DNA of 18,595 nt from an uncultured Chitinophagaceae bacterium (GTDB lineage: Bacteria; Bacteroidota; Bacteroidia; Chitinophagales; Chitinophagaceae). Positions 1-8,597 of this stretch are shown piece by piece. Every line of letters begins with the position of its first letter. Within the stretch, counting starts at the first letter, position 1. The notes beneath the pieces were generated by a model. It did no database searches. It was given only the letters and a program-made list of their open reading frames with translations, and was not told the origin of the DNA. The position numbers were made by a program, and so were the translations under genes. Location of the stretch: NCBI GenBank assembly GCA_937900675.1, contig CALCEA010000143.1, forward strand, positions 1 to 18,595. The letters are read 5' to 3'.

Positions 1-31
1 ATCATTAAATTATAAATTAAGTTATTTTAAT

Positions 32-47
32 ATATCTAAATAGATAT
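32..47. repeat. Perfect 16-bp palindrome upstream of the first gene
   Basis: The arms ATATCTA (32-38) and TAGATAT (41-47) are perfect reverse complements separated by AA. The dyad lies about 55 bases before the start at 103 and just upstream of a possible -7 element. It could be an operator. In DNA this AT-rich such dyads also arise by chance, so this records sequence only. Confidence 0.35.
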
Positions 48-52
48 CCTTT

Positions 53-61
53 TATATTTAC
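53..61 (+). promoter_or_regulatory. Possible -7 promoter element (TATATTTAC)
   Basis: TATATTTAC matches the Bacteroidota -7 consensus TAnnTTTG except for the final G. It would give a leader of roughly 35 bases before the start at 103. No TTTG or TTG is visible at the expected -33 distance, so the match is partial. The same element recurs on the - strand at 8598-8606 before another gene. Confidence 0.3.
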
Positions 62-72
62 AATTTCGTCGC

Positions 73-92
73 TATTAGACTAAATTCTAATA
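73..92. repeat. Inverted repeat TATTAGA-N6-TCTAATA before the first gene
   Basis: A perfect 7-bp inverted repeat with a 6-base spacer ends 10 bases before the start codon at 103. If the transcript starts near 68, the repeat would lie in the 5' leader. It could be an operator for a dimeric regulator or a weak RNA hairpin. Its function is unknown. Confidence 0.35.
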
Positions 93-102
93 ATTTGACC
101 AC

Positions 103-549
103 ATGAATATGTTAGTCGAAATTGTAAATTACTACCAATGGATGTTTTTTATAACACTTGCTTTATTTTTAATTTCATTATATATCATTTACGATAAAGG
201 ATACTTTAAAAAAAGTATTAGTGAAATACCCCTGAAAGAGGAAGAAGACCCCATCAAATTTAGCCCACTAGAGAAGACTATTATCCAGTTGATTATAGAA
301 AAATCCAACACACAACAATACTTCACTGTTAATGAATTGAACCTTCACTTGGGTGTAAAGAATAAATCTATTGAAATCCAGAAAAAGATCAGAACAGAGG
401 CAATTATCAGAATTAACCACAAATTCAATGTGAATTGCCAAAAGGATACTGTTTTTATAGAAAGGGTCAGATCAATAGAAGATCGTCGCTACTTTAATTA
501 TTATATTAATGATGAAAATGCTAAAATCTATAGAAATACTATTGCTTAA
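103..549 (+). CDS. Membrane-anchored protein with a winged-helix-like domain, unknown function
   Basis: This 148-residue protein has one N-terminal membrane segment (about residues 9-29), then a short acidic linker (EEEDP near 46-50) and a cytoplasmic-looking domain. The domain begins SPLEKTIIQLI and continues with FTVNELN, LGV and KSIEIQKKIR. Helix lengths and the FTVNEL..LGV turn resemble a winged helix-turn-helix. From memory, similar small membrane-tethered proteins occur in Bacteroidota without an assigned role. No enzymatic motif is visible. The ATG at 103 gives the longest frame; a second ATG at 109 is possible. The TonB receptor starts 32 bases after its stop on the same strand, so the two may be co-transcribed. 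A membrane-tethered regulator is inference; an inert membrane protein cannot be excluded. Confidence 0.75.
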   Translation: MNMLVEIVNYYQWMFFITLALFLISLYIIYDKGYFKKSISEIPLKEEEDPIKFSPLEKTIIQLIIEKSNTQQYFTVNELNLHLGVKNKSIEIQKKIRTEAIIRINHKFNVNCQKDTVFIERVRSIEDRRYFNYYINDENAKIYRNTIA

Positions 550-565
550 ATCAAGTTATCTTCGC

Positions 566-578
566 TTGATATAATCAA
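566..578. promoter_or_regulatory. Fnr-like dyad TTGAT-ATA-ATCAA just before the TonB receptor
   Basis: TTGAT (566-570) and ATCAA (574-578) form a perfect dyad 3 bases before the start codon at 582. The canonical Fnr/Crp-type site is TTGAT-N4-ATCAA; here the spacer is three bases, so the half-sites are one base too close for the usual dimer. An overlapping 6-bp inverted repeat (ATCAAG 550-555, CTTGAT 565-570) could instead form a small hairpin between the two genes. A regulatory role is uncertain. Confidence 0.25.
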
Positions 579-581
579 TCA

Positions 582-2696
582 ATGAAAAATAAGGCATTTT
601 TAAGAATTTTTCTACTCTTAAGTTCAAGTATTCTAAGTTTTCCATCATTTGCACAATTAGATACTGTTTTAGTAACAGCACAGAAAAAAACGGAATTGTT
701 ACAAAAAGTCCCTTTAGCAGTAAGTTCATTCAATAGTAAACAAGTTAATGCTTATAGAATTTGGAACATCAAAGACATAAGTGGCATTATCCCAAATGTT
801 TATAGCGCAGATCCTGGAGATGGAAGAGATGTCACTGCTATCAGAGGTATTGCAACCACTTCTTACGATCCTTCTACAGCTGTTTACATTGATGGTGTAA
901 ATCAGTTTAATTTAGATACCTATATTCCAAACCTATTTGATGTTGAAAGAATTGAAATTTTAAGAGGTCCACAAGGAAGTTTATATGGTAGAAACGCCAT
1001 GGGTGGTGTTATTAATATTATTACCAAACAACCTACAAATTATACAAGTGGCTCAGCAGAATTAAACTGGGGTAATTATGGTCAAAAAAGAATGAACTTA
1101 AATATTAAAACGCCCATTATTAAAGATAAATTATTTGTGGGTGCGAGCGGATTGTTTGATGCAAGAGAAGGATTTTACCTAAATGAATACAATCAATTGC
1201 CTTACGATCGTCAGAGAGGTATTTCAGGTAATTACTTTTTAAAATATATTATCAACAAGCAATGGTCAATAACTTTTAATACCAAACATAGAAACCAAGA
1301 AAATAAAGGAGCATTCCCTTTGGTATTTGGCGTAGAAGAAGCATTCAACAATCCATTTGTTTTAAATCAGAATGCGACCACTATTATGAAGGATAAAAGC
1401 TTGAATAGCTCAATGTCTATTTTATACAATGGAACTAAATACCAATTCAGTGCTCAAACTGCTTATCAAAAAAATTATAGATACTATACCAATCCAATAG
1501 ACGGCGATTTTTCTCCAATAGATGCTATCACTGTAGTGAATAATTATGGCAAAGAGTGGAATCAGATTTCTGCTTGGACACAGGATCTAAAATTAAATTC
1601 AATAGGCAATCAGCCATTCAAATGGACAATTGGGGCTTACCTATTCTCTCAAAACGCTCCCACTAAACAAGGAACGCATTTTGGCACTGACGCATATTTA
1701 ATGGGAATTGAAAATAGCAATTTCACATTAATCAATTCTACCAATAGCAAAAGAAAAGGAATTGCATTATACGGACAAGCTACTTACGCCTTAACTGAAA
1801 AATTAAATCTTACAGCAGGTATTAGAAATGATTTTGAGCAAATAGAACAATCGGTGAATGGCTCATTAATGATGGATAACAATAAAACGATTTATGAAAC
1901 ACAAGCACTCATAAGCAGAACAACTGATTTTGGCGCCCTATCCCCAAAATTAGGATTGGATTATAATATAAGCGCTACACAAATGGCATTTGTAAATTAT
2001 AGCAAAGGTTTCAGAGCGGGAGGACTATCTCCACTAAGTTCTGATCCTTCACAACCCCCATTAATTCGATACAAACCAGAATACAGTAATAATATTGAAT
2101 TGGGCTTAAAAAATACTTTATTCAACAATCATGCTAGATTGAACTTAACTGTTTTCTACACAAGATTAGTCGACGCTCAGGTACCTACATTAATTCTACC
2201 AGATGCAATTACGATCATTCAAAATAGAGGCAAGTTAAATAGTAAGGGAATAGAATTAGAATTTACAGCTCAAGCTAATACACATTTAAGTATTGATTAT
2301 AATGCAGGAATGACCAATGCAAAATTTGAAACACTAGAGATTGCTCAAAATGGCAATGCCAATATTTTAAATGGGAATAAACAAATTTTTACGCCTGATC
2401 TTGTTTCAAACCTAGCATTGCAATACGATCAAAAATTCAACAAAGATCTTTCTGGATTTGTAAGAACAGAGTGGAAATATATTGGCACAACTTATTTTGA
2501 TTTAGCCAATAGTATTCAACAAAATCCATATAATATTATCAATGCAAGCCTAGGTGTACAAATGGACGATGTACAAATTAAATATTGGACAAGAAACCTC
2601 ACCAATCAAAAGTATATCTCCTATGCATACGATTTTGGAGCAGTTCATTTAGGAGACCCTGCCACTAGCGGATTGAGTATTGCTATCAAATTTTAG
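582..2696 (+). CDS. TonB-dependent outer-membrane receptor
   Basis: A TonB-gated outer-membrane transporter imports iron complexes, vitamins or other scarce ligands using inner-membrane energy. At 704 residues the length is normal. A signal peptide (residues 1-25, ending FPSFAQ) is followed by a TonB-box-like stretch (DTVLVTAQK). The plug domain (about 30-155) shows the usual IRGI, VYIDGV, VERIEILRGPQGSLYG and GGVINIIT signatures. The rest is a 22-strand-type barrel ending in Phe, as expected for recognition by the Bam machinery. There is no N-terminal carboxypeptidase-regulatory-like domain and no SusD partner gene follows, so it is not a SusC-type glycan transporter. The substrate cannot be read from sequence; the nearby DUF2147 and peptidase genes are only a loose hint. 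The ATG at 582 directly precedes the signal peptide. Confidence 0.95.
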   Translation: MKNKAFLRIFLLLSSSILSFPSFAQLDTVLVTAQKKTELLQKVPLAVSSFNSKQVNAYRIWNIKDISGIIPNVYSADPGDGRDVTAIRGIATTSYDPSTAVYIDGVNQFNLDTYIPNLFDVERIEILRGPQGSLYGRNAMGGVINIITKQPTNYTSGSAELNWGNYGQKRMNLNIKTPIIKDKLFVGASGLFDAREGFYLNEYNQLPYDRQRGISGNYFLKYIINKQWSITFNTKHRNQENKGAFPLVFGVEEAFNNPFVLNQNATTIMKDKSLNSSMSILYNGTKYQFSAQTAYQKNYRYYTNPIDGDFSPIDAITVVNNYGKEWNQISAWTQDLKLNSIGNQPFKWTIGAYLFSQNAPTKQGTHFGTDAYLMGIENSNFTLINSTNSKRKGIALYGQATYALTEKLNLTAGIRNDFEQIEQSVNGSLMMDNNKTIYETQALISRTTDFGALSPKLGLDYNISATQMAFVNYSKGFRAGGLSPLSSDPSQPPLIRYKPEYSNNIELGLKNTLFNNHARLNLTVFYTRLVDAQVPTLILPDAITIIQNRGKLNSKGIELEFTAQANTHLSIDYNAGMTNAKFETLEIAQNGNANILNGNKQIFTPDLVSNLALQYDQKFNKDLSGFVRTEWKYIGTTYFDLANSIQQNPYNIINASLGVQMDDVQIKYWTRNLTNQKYISYAYDFGAVHLGDPATSGLSIAIKF

Positions 2697-2721
2697 TGTT
2701 TTCTAGAGAAGAAGTATTAAA

Positions 2722-2749
2722 TTCATATCCAAAATTCAAAGGATATGAA
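2722..2749 (+). promoter_or_regulatory. Perfect 9-bp hairpin covering the DUF2147 start codon
   Basis: TTCATATCC (2722-2730) and GGATATGAA (2741-2749) are perfect reverse complements around a 10-base loop (2731-2740). The 3' arm contains the ATG start codon (2745-2747). In the mRNA the start would be paired when the hairpin forms. The stem has three G-C and six A-U pairs, so its stability is modest. It could dampen translation or serve as an operator. The structure is read directly; the role is inference. Confidence 0.4.
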
Positions 2750-3188
2750 AAAACTATACTTTTTAATTATTACACTTATTTGCTTTCAAAGCATTCATGC
2801 ACAAAAAAATGCAGACTTTATTTTAGGAAAGTGGCAAACTGGATCAGGAAATGCTCATGTTGAAATTTATAAAAATGGCAACACCTATCAAGGTAAAATA
2901 GTTTGGCTAAGCGAACCCATTGATCCTGAAACTAAAAAGCCTAAAACCGACACTAAACATCCAGACGCAAGTTTACATTCAAGACCCTTACTTGGTTTAG
3001 TGAATCTATGGGGCTTTGTTTACAATGAAAACGATAACAATTGGCATCAAGGACATATTTATGATCCTAAAAATGGGAAGGAATACAAATGCAATATTAG
3101 TTTCAAAGATAAAAACACATTAAATGTGAGAGGCTATATTGGATTTAGTATGATTGGCAGAACCGATGTATGGACAAGAGTTAAATAA
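2745..3188 (+). CDS. DUF2147 family secreted protein
   Basis: This 147-residue protein has a clear signal peptide (residues 1-20, ending SIHAQ). The mature part is a small beta-rich domain matching DUF2147: it opens with GKWQTGSGNAHVEIY, continues with YQGKIVWL, has GHIYDPKNGKEYKCNI in the middle and ends RGYIGFSMIGRTDVWTR. The family is widespread in Proteobacteria and Bacteroidota and is lipocalin-like in general shape, but its function is unknown. It lies 48 bases after the TonB receptor and 8 bases before the M24 peptidase, all on one strand, so a three-gene unit is likely. The start codon lies inside a perfect inverted repeat. A periplasmic or outer-membrane-associated location is inferred from the signal peptide. 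Confidence 0.9.
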   Translation: MKKLYFLIITLICFQSIHAQKNADFILGKWQTGSGNAHVEIYKNGNTYQGKIVWLSEPIDPETKKPKTDTKHPDASLHSRPLLGLVNLWGFVYNENDNNWHQGHIYDPKNGKEYKCNISFKDKNTLNVRGYIGFSMIGRTDVWTRVK

Positions 3189-3196
3189 ACCACCTT

Positions 3197-4528
3197 ATGA
3201 AAAATAAAATAACATTCCTTTTAATTTGCTTAATTGCTTTTGCCAATACAAGCTTTAGCCAAGTGCTAAACTTGAAAAATCAAGCAGAAATCATTGACGA
3301 AGTATTAGATGATAGAATTAATCATTTATTACCTAGTTTAATGGAGAAGCATAAAATAGATATGTGGATCATCGTATCAAGAGAATATAATGAAGATCCT
3401 ATTATTAAAACCTTGCTACCAGCTACTTGGTTAAGTGCAAGAAGAAGAACCATCATTGCATTCTATTATAACCCACAAACAAAACTGTATAAAAAATTAG
3501 CTGTCGCAAGATACAAAGTGGGCAATACCATTGAAGCTGCTTGGGATCAAGCTAAATTCCCTAATCAATGGGATCAATTGAATCAAATAGTCAATACACT
3601 TCAGCCAACAAGAATTGGTTTAAACTATTCCACAGATTTTGCTCATGCTGATGGCTTAGACTTAACAGACTATCAAGAGTTAACCAAAGCGGTTAAACTT
3701 CCAAAAGGTGCTGCATTTGTTTCTGCATCTAATTTAGGCGTGTCTTGGCTAGAAACCAGAACACCGAGAGAAATGGAGTTCTATACGCAAGTAAATAGTA
3801 TCACACATAAAATTATTGAAGAAGGATTTAGCAGTAAAGTAATCACTCCAGGTGTTACTACCACTGATGATTTAGTTTGGTGGTTTAGACAAAAGCTCAA
3901 TAATATGGGATTAGATACTTGGTTCCACCCTTCTGTGGATGTTCAAAGAAATGACTCTGTAAACTTTGATCATTTAAAAACTTTTTCTAGAGAATTAGAT
4001 AATAATCCTACTATTCAAGCTGGAGATTTATTACATGTTGATTTTGGTATTAAATATTTACGCTTAAACTCAGATATACAAGAGCATGCCTATGTATTAA
4101 AACCAAATGAAACGGATGCACCTGCCTATTTAAAAGAAGGATTGAAAACGGCTAATAGATTACAAGATATCTTAACTAATAATTTTAAAGAAAATCGCAC
4201 AGGTAATGAAATCTTAAAAGCTTCATTAGATCAAGCAAAAGCAGAAAATATTGTAGCAAGCATTTATACCCATCCTATTGGGTATTATGGACACGCTTCT
4301 GGACCCACTATTGGTATGTGGGACATGCAAAATGGGGTACCAGGAAGTGGGGATTATCCAATGTATAAAAACACTTGCTATTCGATTGAATTAAATGCCT
4401 CTGTGTTTATCAAGGAATGGAATAAAAATGTCCGTTTTATGTTAGAACAAAACGGACATTTCGATGGTAAAAACTTCTACTATATTGATGGAAGACAAAC
4501 TAATCTTCATTTAGTAGGAAGACACTAA
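3197..4528 (+). CDS. Secreted M24-family metallopeptidase (Xaa-Pro aminopeptidase-like)
   Basis: M24 enzymes cut N-terminal residues from peptides, often before proline, using two metal ions on a 'pita-bread' fold. The 443-residue protein has a signal peptide (residues 1-22, ending SFSQ), an N-terminal creatinase-like domain to about residue 180, and a C-terminal catalytic domain. The five metal ligands can be placed: Asp282 (HVDFG), Asp293 (NSDIQ), His366 (YGHASG), Glu398 (SIELN) and Glu417 (MLEQN). The D-x10-D spacing is canonical, so it is probably active, in the periplasm or outside the cell. It starts 8 bases after the DUF2147 stop and ends one base from the convergent DUF885 gene. Creatinase or another M24 relative is possible; the true substrate is unknown. 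Confidence 0.9.
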   Translation: MKNKITFLLICLIAFANTSFSQVLNLKNQAEIIDEVLDDRINHLLPSLMEKHKIDMWIIVSREYNEDPIIKTLLPATWLSARRRTIIAFYYNPQTKLYKKLAVARYKVGNTIEAAWDQAKFPNQWDQLNQIVNTLQPTRIGLNYSTDFAHADGLDLTDYQELTKAVKLPKGAAFVSASNLGVSWLETRTPREMEFYTQVNSITHKIIEEGFSSKVITPGVTTTDDLVWWFRQKLNNMGLDTWFHPSVDVQRNDSVNFDHLKTFSRELDNNPTIQAGDLLHVDFGIKYLRLNSDIQEHAYVLKPNETDAPAYLKEGLKTANRLQDILTNNFKENRTGNEILKASLDQAKAENIVASIYTHPIGYYGHASGPTIGMWDMQNGVPGSGDYPMYKNTCYSIELNASVFIKEWNKNVRFMLEQNGHFDGKNFYYIDGRQTNLHLVGRH

Positions 4529-4529
4529 T

Positions 4530-6233
4530 TTAATATTTATAGAATCTCCATTGACTCTTGTAATCCTCGGTCAGTGGAGATTTTATCATTAAAGCTCTTA
4601 GCATTTCAATAGGCATATTATTCTCTTTCATCACAGCATCGTTAAACTGCTTTATGGTCATTTTCCCAGAGCCTACTACTTCTTCTTTTAAAGCTCTGAT
4701 CTGAAGTGCCCCAATCATATAAGCTAGTTGATACAAAGGACCATATCCACCTGTAAATGATCTTCTCACTTCTCCCTCTGCATTTGCTCTCTCGTGCCCC
4801 ACTCTATCCACCAAGAAATCAATACACTCTTGCGGTGACCATTTTTCTAGATGATAGTTTAAAGAGAAAATAATTCTAGCACATCTATGCATTCTCCAAA
4901 ACAACATGCCAATTCTATCTTCTGCATTTCTTGGGAATCCTTTATCCCATAATTCAAACTCCCAATACAAAGACCAACCTTCTGTCCAGAATGGTGTTTC
5001 AAAATTTCTATAGCTCTTGTATCGATCATTCATAAACCCTTCCAAATGATGTCCTGCAATCAATTCATGATGTACAGTAGATCTAGAGAAATGAGGATTA
5101 TTTCCTCTCATGCTCATCAATTTAGCATCATCATCCATTTCATCTGTTGGATAAGAAATCATTAAAGTTTCTCCCCCCAAAAAGAAGGGACTCACTAATT
5201 GTTGCTTAGGAGTCATCATTATCATTCTCCAAGTTTCTTCTGCCAATGGAGGTATGGTGATCATATCATTCTTCTTGATAAAATCAATAGATTGGTTATA
5301 TAAATCCATGATCATCTCTGGTTGCTTACCCACTGGCACATAGGTATTCTTCACTTTCTCTAAAGCAGCTTTCCAATTATCACCAAATCCTAATTCTCTT
5401 GAAGCTTTTAACATCTCTTTGTCGCACCATGCAAATTCCTTTTCTGCTATTTTAATCAACTCTTGTGCATTGTATGGAATAAATGCATTGTGTAAAGAAG
5501 TTTCAATAGCTTCTGCGCCAATAGGATTACCCACAATTCCAGACTTGTCTGCTTTTTGATTTGACGAAGCATCTGTCTTTCTAACAATTGCTTGCTGATA
5601 TAGATCCAATGAACTATCTAATTTTTTAAAAGATTGAGCAGTCCACCAACTATACATTGGATCATAACCACCATAAAAATCATTAATGGATTTGATTGCT
5701 TTTTTATAGCCTCTGATTGTTCTTGTAATATGCATTGCAGAAGGCTTTGCAATATTCGCTGATTGATTCAACAGTGACATTTTTTGCTGAATCTCTTTGC
5801 ATAGTTTATTCCAAGTTAATGCAGTTTGTTCTGCATCTATATTAGCCCCTCTTCTTCTTGATTTCTCTTGAGTATAAATCACAGCAGCAAAATCTATCCA
5901 GTTTTTAGAAGATTGATAATTAGACTCCTCAATACTTAATTCATTTAAATTAGCTTCTAGCTGATTTTTAAATAATAAATAATCTACCTTATCGGATTGA
6001 GACAGAGACTTGAATGGCAAGTCTTTTATTTTATTCAAATACTCTGTATAAAAAGAAGTCATTCTACCTCTTTTTTCAGGAGACATATCAATTACATAGA
6101 ATCGCTCTAAGGAACCCTTGTCTGCCTGAAAATGTTGCAAAATTTGTGGCATCTTATCTTGGGCCTTTAATGCATTCTGAATAAACAACAATGCACAAAG
6201 CAGTAATCCGATTTTGTTAAAATGGTTTTTCAT
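4530..6233 (-). CDS. Secreted DUF885 family metallopeptidase-like protein
   Basis: DUF885 proteins (PF05960) resemble zinc metallopeptidases and are commonly found secreted or as lipoproteins in Bacteroidota. This 567-residue protein has a signal peptide (residues 1-25, ending ALKAQ) and is mostly alpha-helical. The family motif HHELIAGHH lies at 388-396, giving an H389-E390-x3-G-H395 metal-binding signature, and a candidate third ligand is Glu418 in WTEGWSLYWE. These residues suggest an active zinc enzyme; its substrate is unknown. The gene starts 6 bases after the stop of the O-antigen-ligase-like gene and is probably co-transcribed with it. Its 3' end lies one base from the convergent M24 gene and contains a long inverted repeat within the last codons. 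Signal sequence and start agree. Confidence 0.88.
   Translation of the reverse strand: MKNHFNKIGLLLCALLFIQNALKAQDKMPQILQHFQADKGSLERFYVIDMSPEKRGRMTSFYTEYLNKIKDLPFKSLSQSDKVDYLLFKNQLEANLNELSIEESNYQSSKNWIDFAAVIYTQEKSRRRGANIDAEQTALTWNKLCKEIQQKMSLLNQSANIAKPSAMHITRTIRGYKKAIKSINDFYGGYDPMYSWWTAQSFKKLDSSLDLYQQAIVRKTDASSNQKADKSGIVGNPIGAEAIETSLHNAFIPYNAQELIKIAEKEFAWCDKEMLKASRELGFGDNWKAALEKVKNTYVPVGKQPEMIMDLYNQSIDFIKKNDMITIPPLAEETWRMIMMTPKQQLVSPFFLGGETLMISYPTDEMDDDAKLMSMRGNNPHFSRSTVHHELIAGHHLEGFMNDRYKSYRNFETPFWTEGWSLYWEFELWDKGFPRNAEDRIGMLFWRMHRCARIIFSLNYHLEKWSPQECIDFLVDRVGHERANAEGEVRRSFTGGYGPLYQLAYMIGALQIRALKEEVVGSGKMTIKQFNDAVMKENNMPIEMLRALMIKSPLTEDYKSQWRFYKY
4543..4582 (+). terminator. Possible terminator for the M24 gene, inside the DUF885 coding region
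   Basis: AATCTCCATTGAC (4543-4555) pairs with GTCAGTGGAGATT (4570-4582) over 13 positions, with one T·G wobble on the + strand and a 14-base loop. TTTTATCATT overlaps and follows the 3' arm. The hairpin starts 14 bases after the M24 stop codon. On the opposite strand the wobble becomes an A·C mismatch, so the structure favours the + transcript. It lies wholly inside the last codons of the convergent DUF885 gene. The T-run is short, so terminator activity is an inference. Confidence 0.45.
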
Positions 6234-6239
6234 TGGTTT

Positions 6240-8576
6240 TTATTTACAATTTTGTGATATATAAGTATCTACACCAGCATAATTCTTGGACTTCGCTGCG
6301 TATAAAGCTTCACAAGCTTTTGGCTTATTATTGGATGTGATATAACTCATTGCCATAAAAAATTCAGACTTACCTGTATTGGCCGTAGGCATCTTGGTGG
6401 CTTTGTCAAAATAAACAATCGCATTTTTAAAATCTTTTGCAGTATAGTAGCAAATACCTGCGTTCTCATAATGGGTATAATTATTAGGATCTACGCCGAT
6501 TGCTTTAATATATAATTGTGCTGCTTTAGTATAATTCCCTTTCACAAATGCTTGAGCCCCCTGTGCAGCATAATCCACAATAACTGTATTTTTTAATGCC
6601 AGATTGCCTGATCTTGCAAAAACATTGATCACATTCTTAAATAATACTGAATCCGCTGGGTAAGTTTTTATCGCACTATCTAATAAACTATTCAAATGAG
6701 GATCTGTGCCATTTTTCACTTCATACATCCCTAATAAATATTGATTCCATGCTTCCCCACTTGGTCTATACTTATTGTAAAGATTAAAAGCTTTCTGTAT
6801 TTCAACAGTATCTTTTTGTTTGGCAGCAGCAAAAATGACATTCTTATAATAACTAGTTGCTCTTGGCCAATTATAAAATGCCTTCTTTGCATAGTATGCT
6901 ACACTATCAAATTTTTGTTGCGCTGCAAATACTGCAGTTCTTATAAAATCATTATAATGTAGACTGGGATTAACATCATCACTCTCTCTTAATAATCGAA
7001 GCGCTTCATCGTAATGCTTATCCCTAAATTCATATCTAGCAATTAAAGCAGGTATAGGAAGTGTAGATGTAGAAAGATTTGGTATTGATGGCAAGCCCTC
7101 TTTCACTTCATTTAAATCCATTTTAGGATCAGCATCAATCTCACCCATCACATATTTTTGCACTTTTAAAGAATCATATGTAAGTTTAGCAATATAGATA
7201 GATGGTATAATTAATGCGGCTGCAATGAGTATATATACATTCGGTAACCAATTTTTAATAGCTGACTTACTAATTGGCTTTAAATATCCTAAAGGAATCC
7301 ATACCATTGCAGCTGAAATAGCCAACATGGTTTGCATAGCAGTTCTTTCTGCTGGAAAGTTCAGAAAAGCATCTATTGCATAACAGGTAACCGCCATAAA
7401 ACTAATGGTTGCAGGAAGATGAAATGCTTTGGCATCTTTATTTCTCCAAACTGTAAAAGCATAAATTGGAAACAATAAGAACATTCCACCAAAACAAAGT
7501 CCCCCAATTAGTCCTAAATCAGTAAACATTTCTATGAAATCATTATGAGAATGGTAAGGAACATATAAGTCATTGGTATACTCTTTCTCGTAAGGGATGG
7601 AAGCTAATTTCCAGTTACCATAACCTGCACCCATAAAAGGATGCTTGGTAACATAATCAATAGCTCCTTTCCATAAATGAATTCTATCAGAGCCACCTTG
7701 AACTGAAATGTCTGAAGCTCTTTTAACTACAGATCCATAAGAACCTGTTTGTGACCCTTGTATTTGAACTGCATTTTCCAACAGAGTATTCGAAATAAAA
7801 AAACCCACTAAAATAGGCATTAAGAAATATGCAATTTGAATGAGGATAGATTTTCTAACAGATCCTCGCTTAAATACCAAAGTAGTTGAAAGATACATCA
7901 CAAAAATAATCGCCAATCCAACATAGGTAGATCTAGTGTTCAATATAAATAAAGCAATCACCCCTAAAAGCAATGTAAAAAAAGCTAAAATTTTTGACAA
8001 TGTTTTTTCCTTAATCAATATCCACAATACAAATGGAAATTTTATCAAAAGACTAGCAGCCATAACATTCTTATTGCCATGGTTGCCCATTAAACTTAAA
8101 ATATTTTGATCCAAAGTTTTTTCCTCCAAATTATTGGAAAATCCTTTTAAGATATAAATAGCATCGTATAACAAAATAAAGGCGATGATATAGGAGACTA
8201 CATTAAATACCTTAACTACATCCTGCTTATAAAATAAAATGGAGACATTAATGAAAATAATATAAGTAGTAATTAATCTTGCAAGAGTTACTAATGTTTC
8301 AGTTGGATTGAGAGCATATGAATAAGATAAAATGGCCCAGATCACTAATCCACTAAATAATAATGTGAATAGGTATTTGAAAACTGCATTAATAGCTTCT
8401 GTATACTTTGTATGCTCAAAGAAAATATAACCCAAAACAATTAAGTCAAGTACACTCGAATACAACCATTGTGCCCCCATTACATCCGCCCCACCTAAAT
8501 CTGGAATAAAGTGAACCAATAAGTACAATAATGTAAACAAAATACTGCCAATAGAAAGAGAAGCTTGCTTAGCCAT
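6240..8576 (-). CDS. O-antigen ligase/polymerase-like membrane protein with C-terminal TPR domain
   Basis: The first 470 or so residues form about a dozen membrane segments with the Wzy_C (O-antigen ligase) signature. It runs from GSDRIHLWKGAIDYV (about 295-309) through HPFMGAGYGNW to HSHNDFIEMFTDLGLIGG (342-359); the HSHND histidines are in the periplasmic loop usually needed for activity. Residues 510-778 carry tetratricopeptide repeats (for example GNYTKAAQLYIKAIGVDPNN), likely for protein binding. The family transfers or polymerises lipid-linked glycans: WaaL onto lipid A core, Wzy for chain growth, PglL onto proteins. Which one applies cannot be told, because no glycosyltransferase genes lie nearby. 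The length of 778 residues fits TPR-bearing Bacteroidota homologues. It is the first gene of a two-gene unit with the DUF885 gene and diverges from the M28 peptidase across 90 bases. Confidence 0.88.
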   Translation of the reverse strand: MAKQASLSIGSILFTLLYLLVHFIPDLGGADVMGAQWLYSSVLDLIVLGYIFFEHTKYTEAINAVFKYLFTLLFSGLVIWAILSYSYALNPTETLVTLARLITTYIIFINVSILFYKQDVVKVFNVVSYIIAFILLYDAIYILKGFSNNLEEKTLDQNILSLMGNHGNKNVMAASLLIKFPFVLWILIKEKTLSKILAFFTLLLGVIALFILNTRSTYVGLAIIFVMYLSTTLVFKRGSVRKSILIQIAYFLMPILVGFFISNTLLENAVQIQGSQTGSYGSVVKRASDISVQGGSDRIHLWKGAIDYVTKHPFMGAGYGNWKLASIPYEKEYTNDLYVPYHSHNDFIEMFTDLGLIGGLCFGGMFLLFPIYAFTVWRNKDAKAFHLPATISFMAVTCYAIDAFLNFPAERTAMQTMLAISAAMVWIPLGYLKPISKSAIKNWLPNVYILIAAALIIPSIYIAKLTYDSLKVQKYVMGEIDADPKMDLNEVKEGLPSIPNLSTSTLPIPALIARYEFRDKHYDEALRLLRESDDVNPSLHYNDFIRTAVFAAQQKFDSVAYYAKKAFYNWPRATSYYKNVIFAAAKQKDTVEIQKAFNLYNKYRPSGEAWNQYLLGMYEVKNGTDPHLNSLLDSAIKTYPADSVLFKNVINVFARSGNLALKNTVIVDYAAQGAQAFVKGNYTKAAQLYIKAIGVDPNNYTHYENAGICYYTAKDFKNAIVYFDKATKMPTANTGKSEFFMAMSYITSNNKPKACEALYAAKSKNYAGVDTYISQNCK

Positions 8577-8597
8577 ATAATAATCTAGATTTATAAG

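Noticed and set aside
582..2696. SusC-type polysaccharide utilisation receptor
   Set aside because: It lacks the N-terminal carboxypeptidase-regulatory-like domain, and no SusD-like or glycoside hydrolase gene is present.
6741..6962. Open frame of 73 codons on the + strand within the O-antigen-ligase-like gene
   Set aside because: It is the antisense shadow of the TPR-coding region and has no coherent domain or start context.
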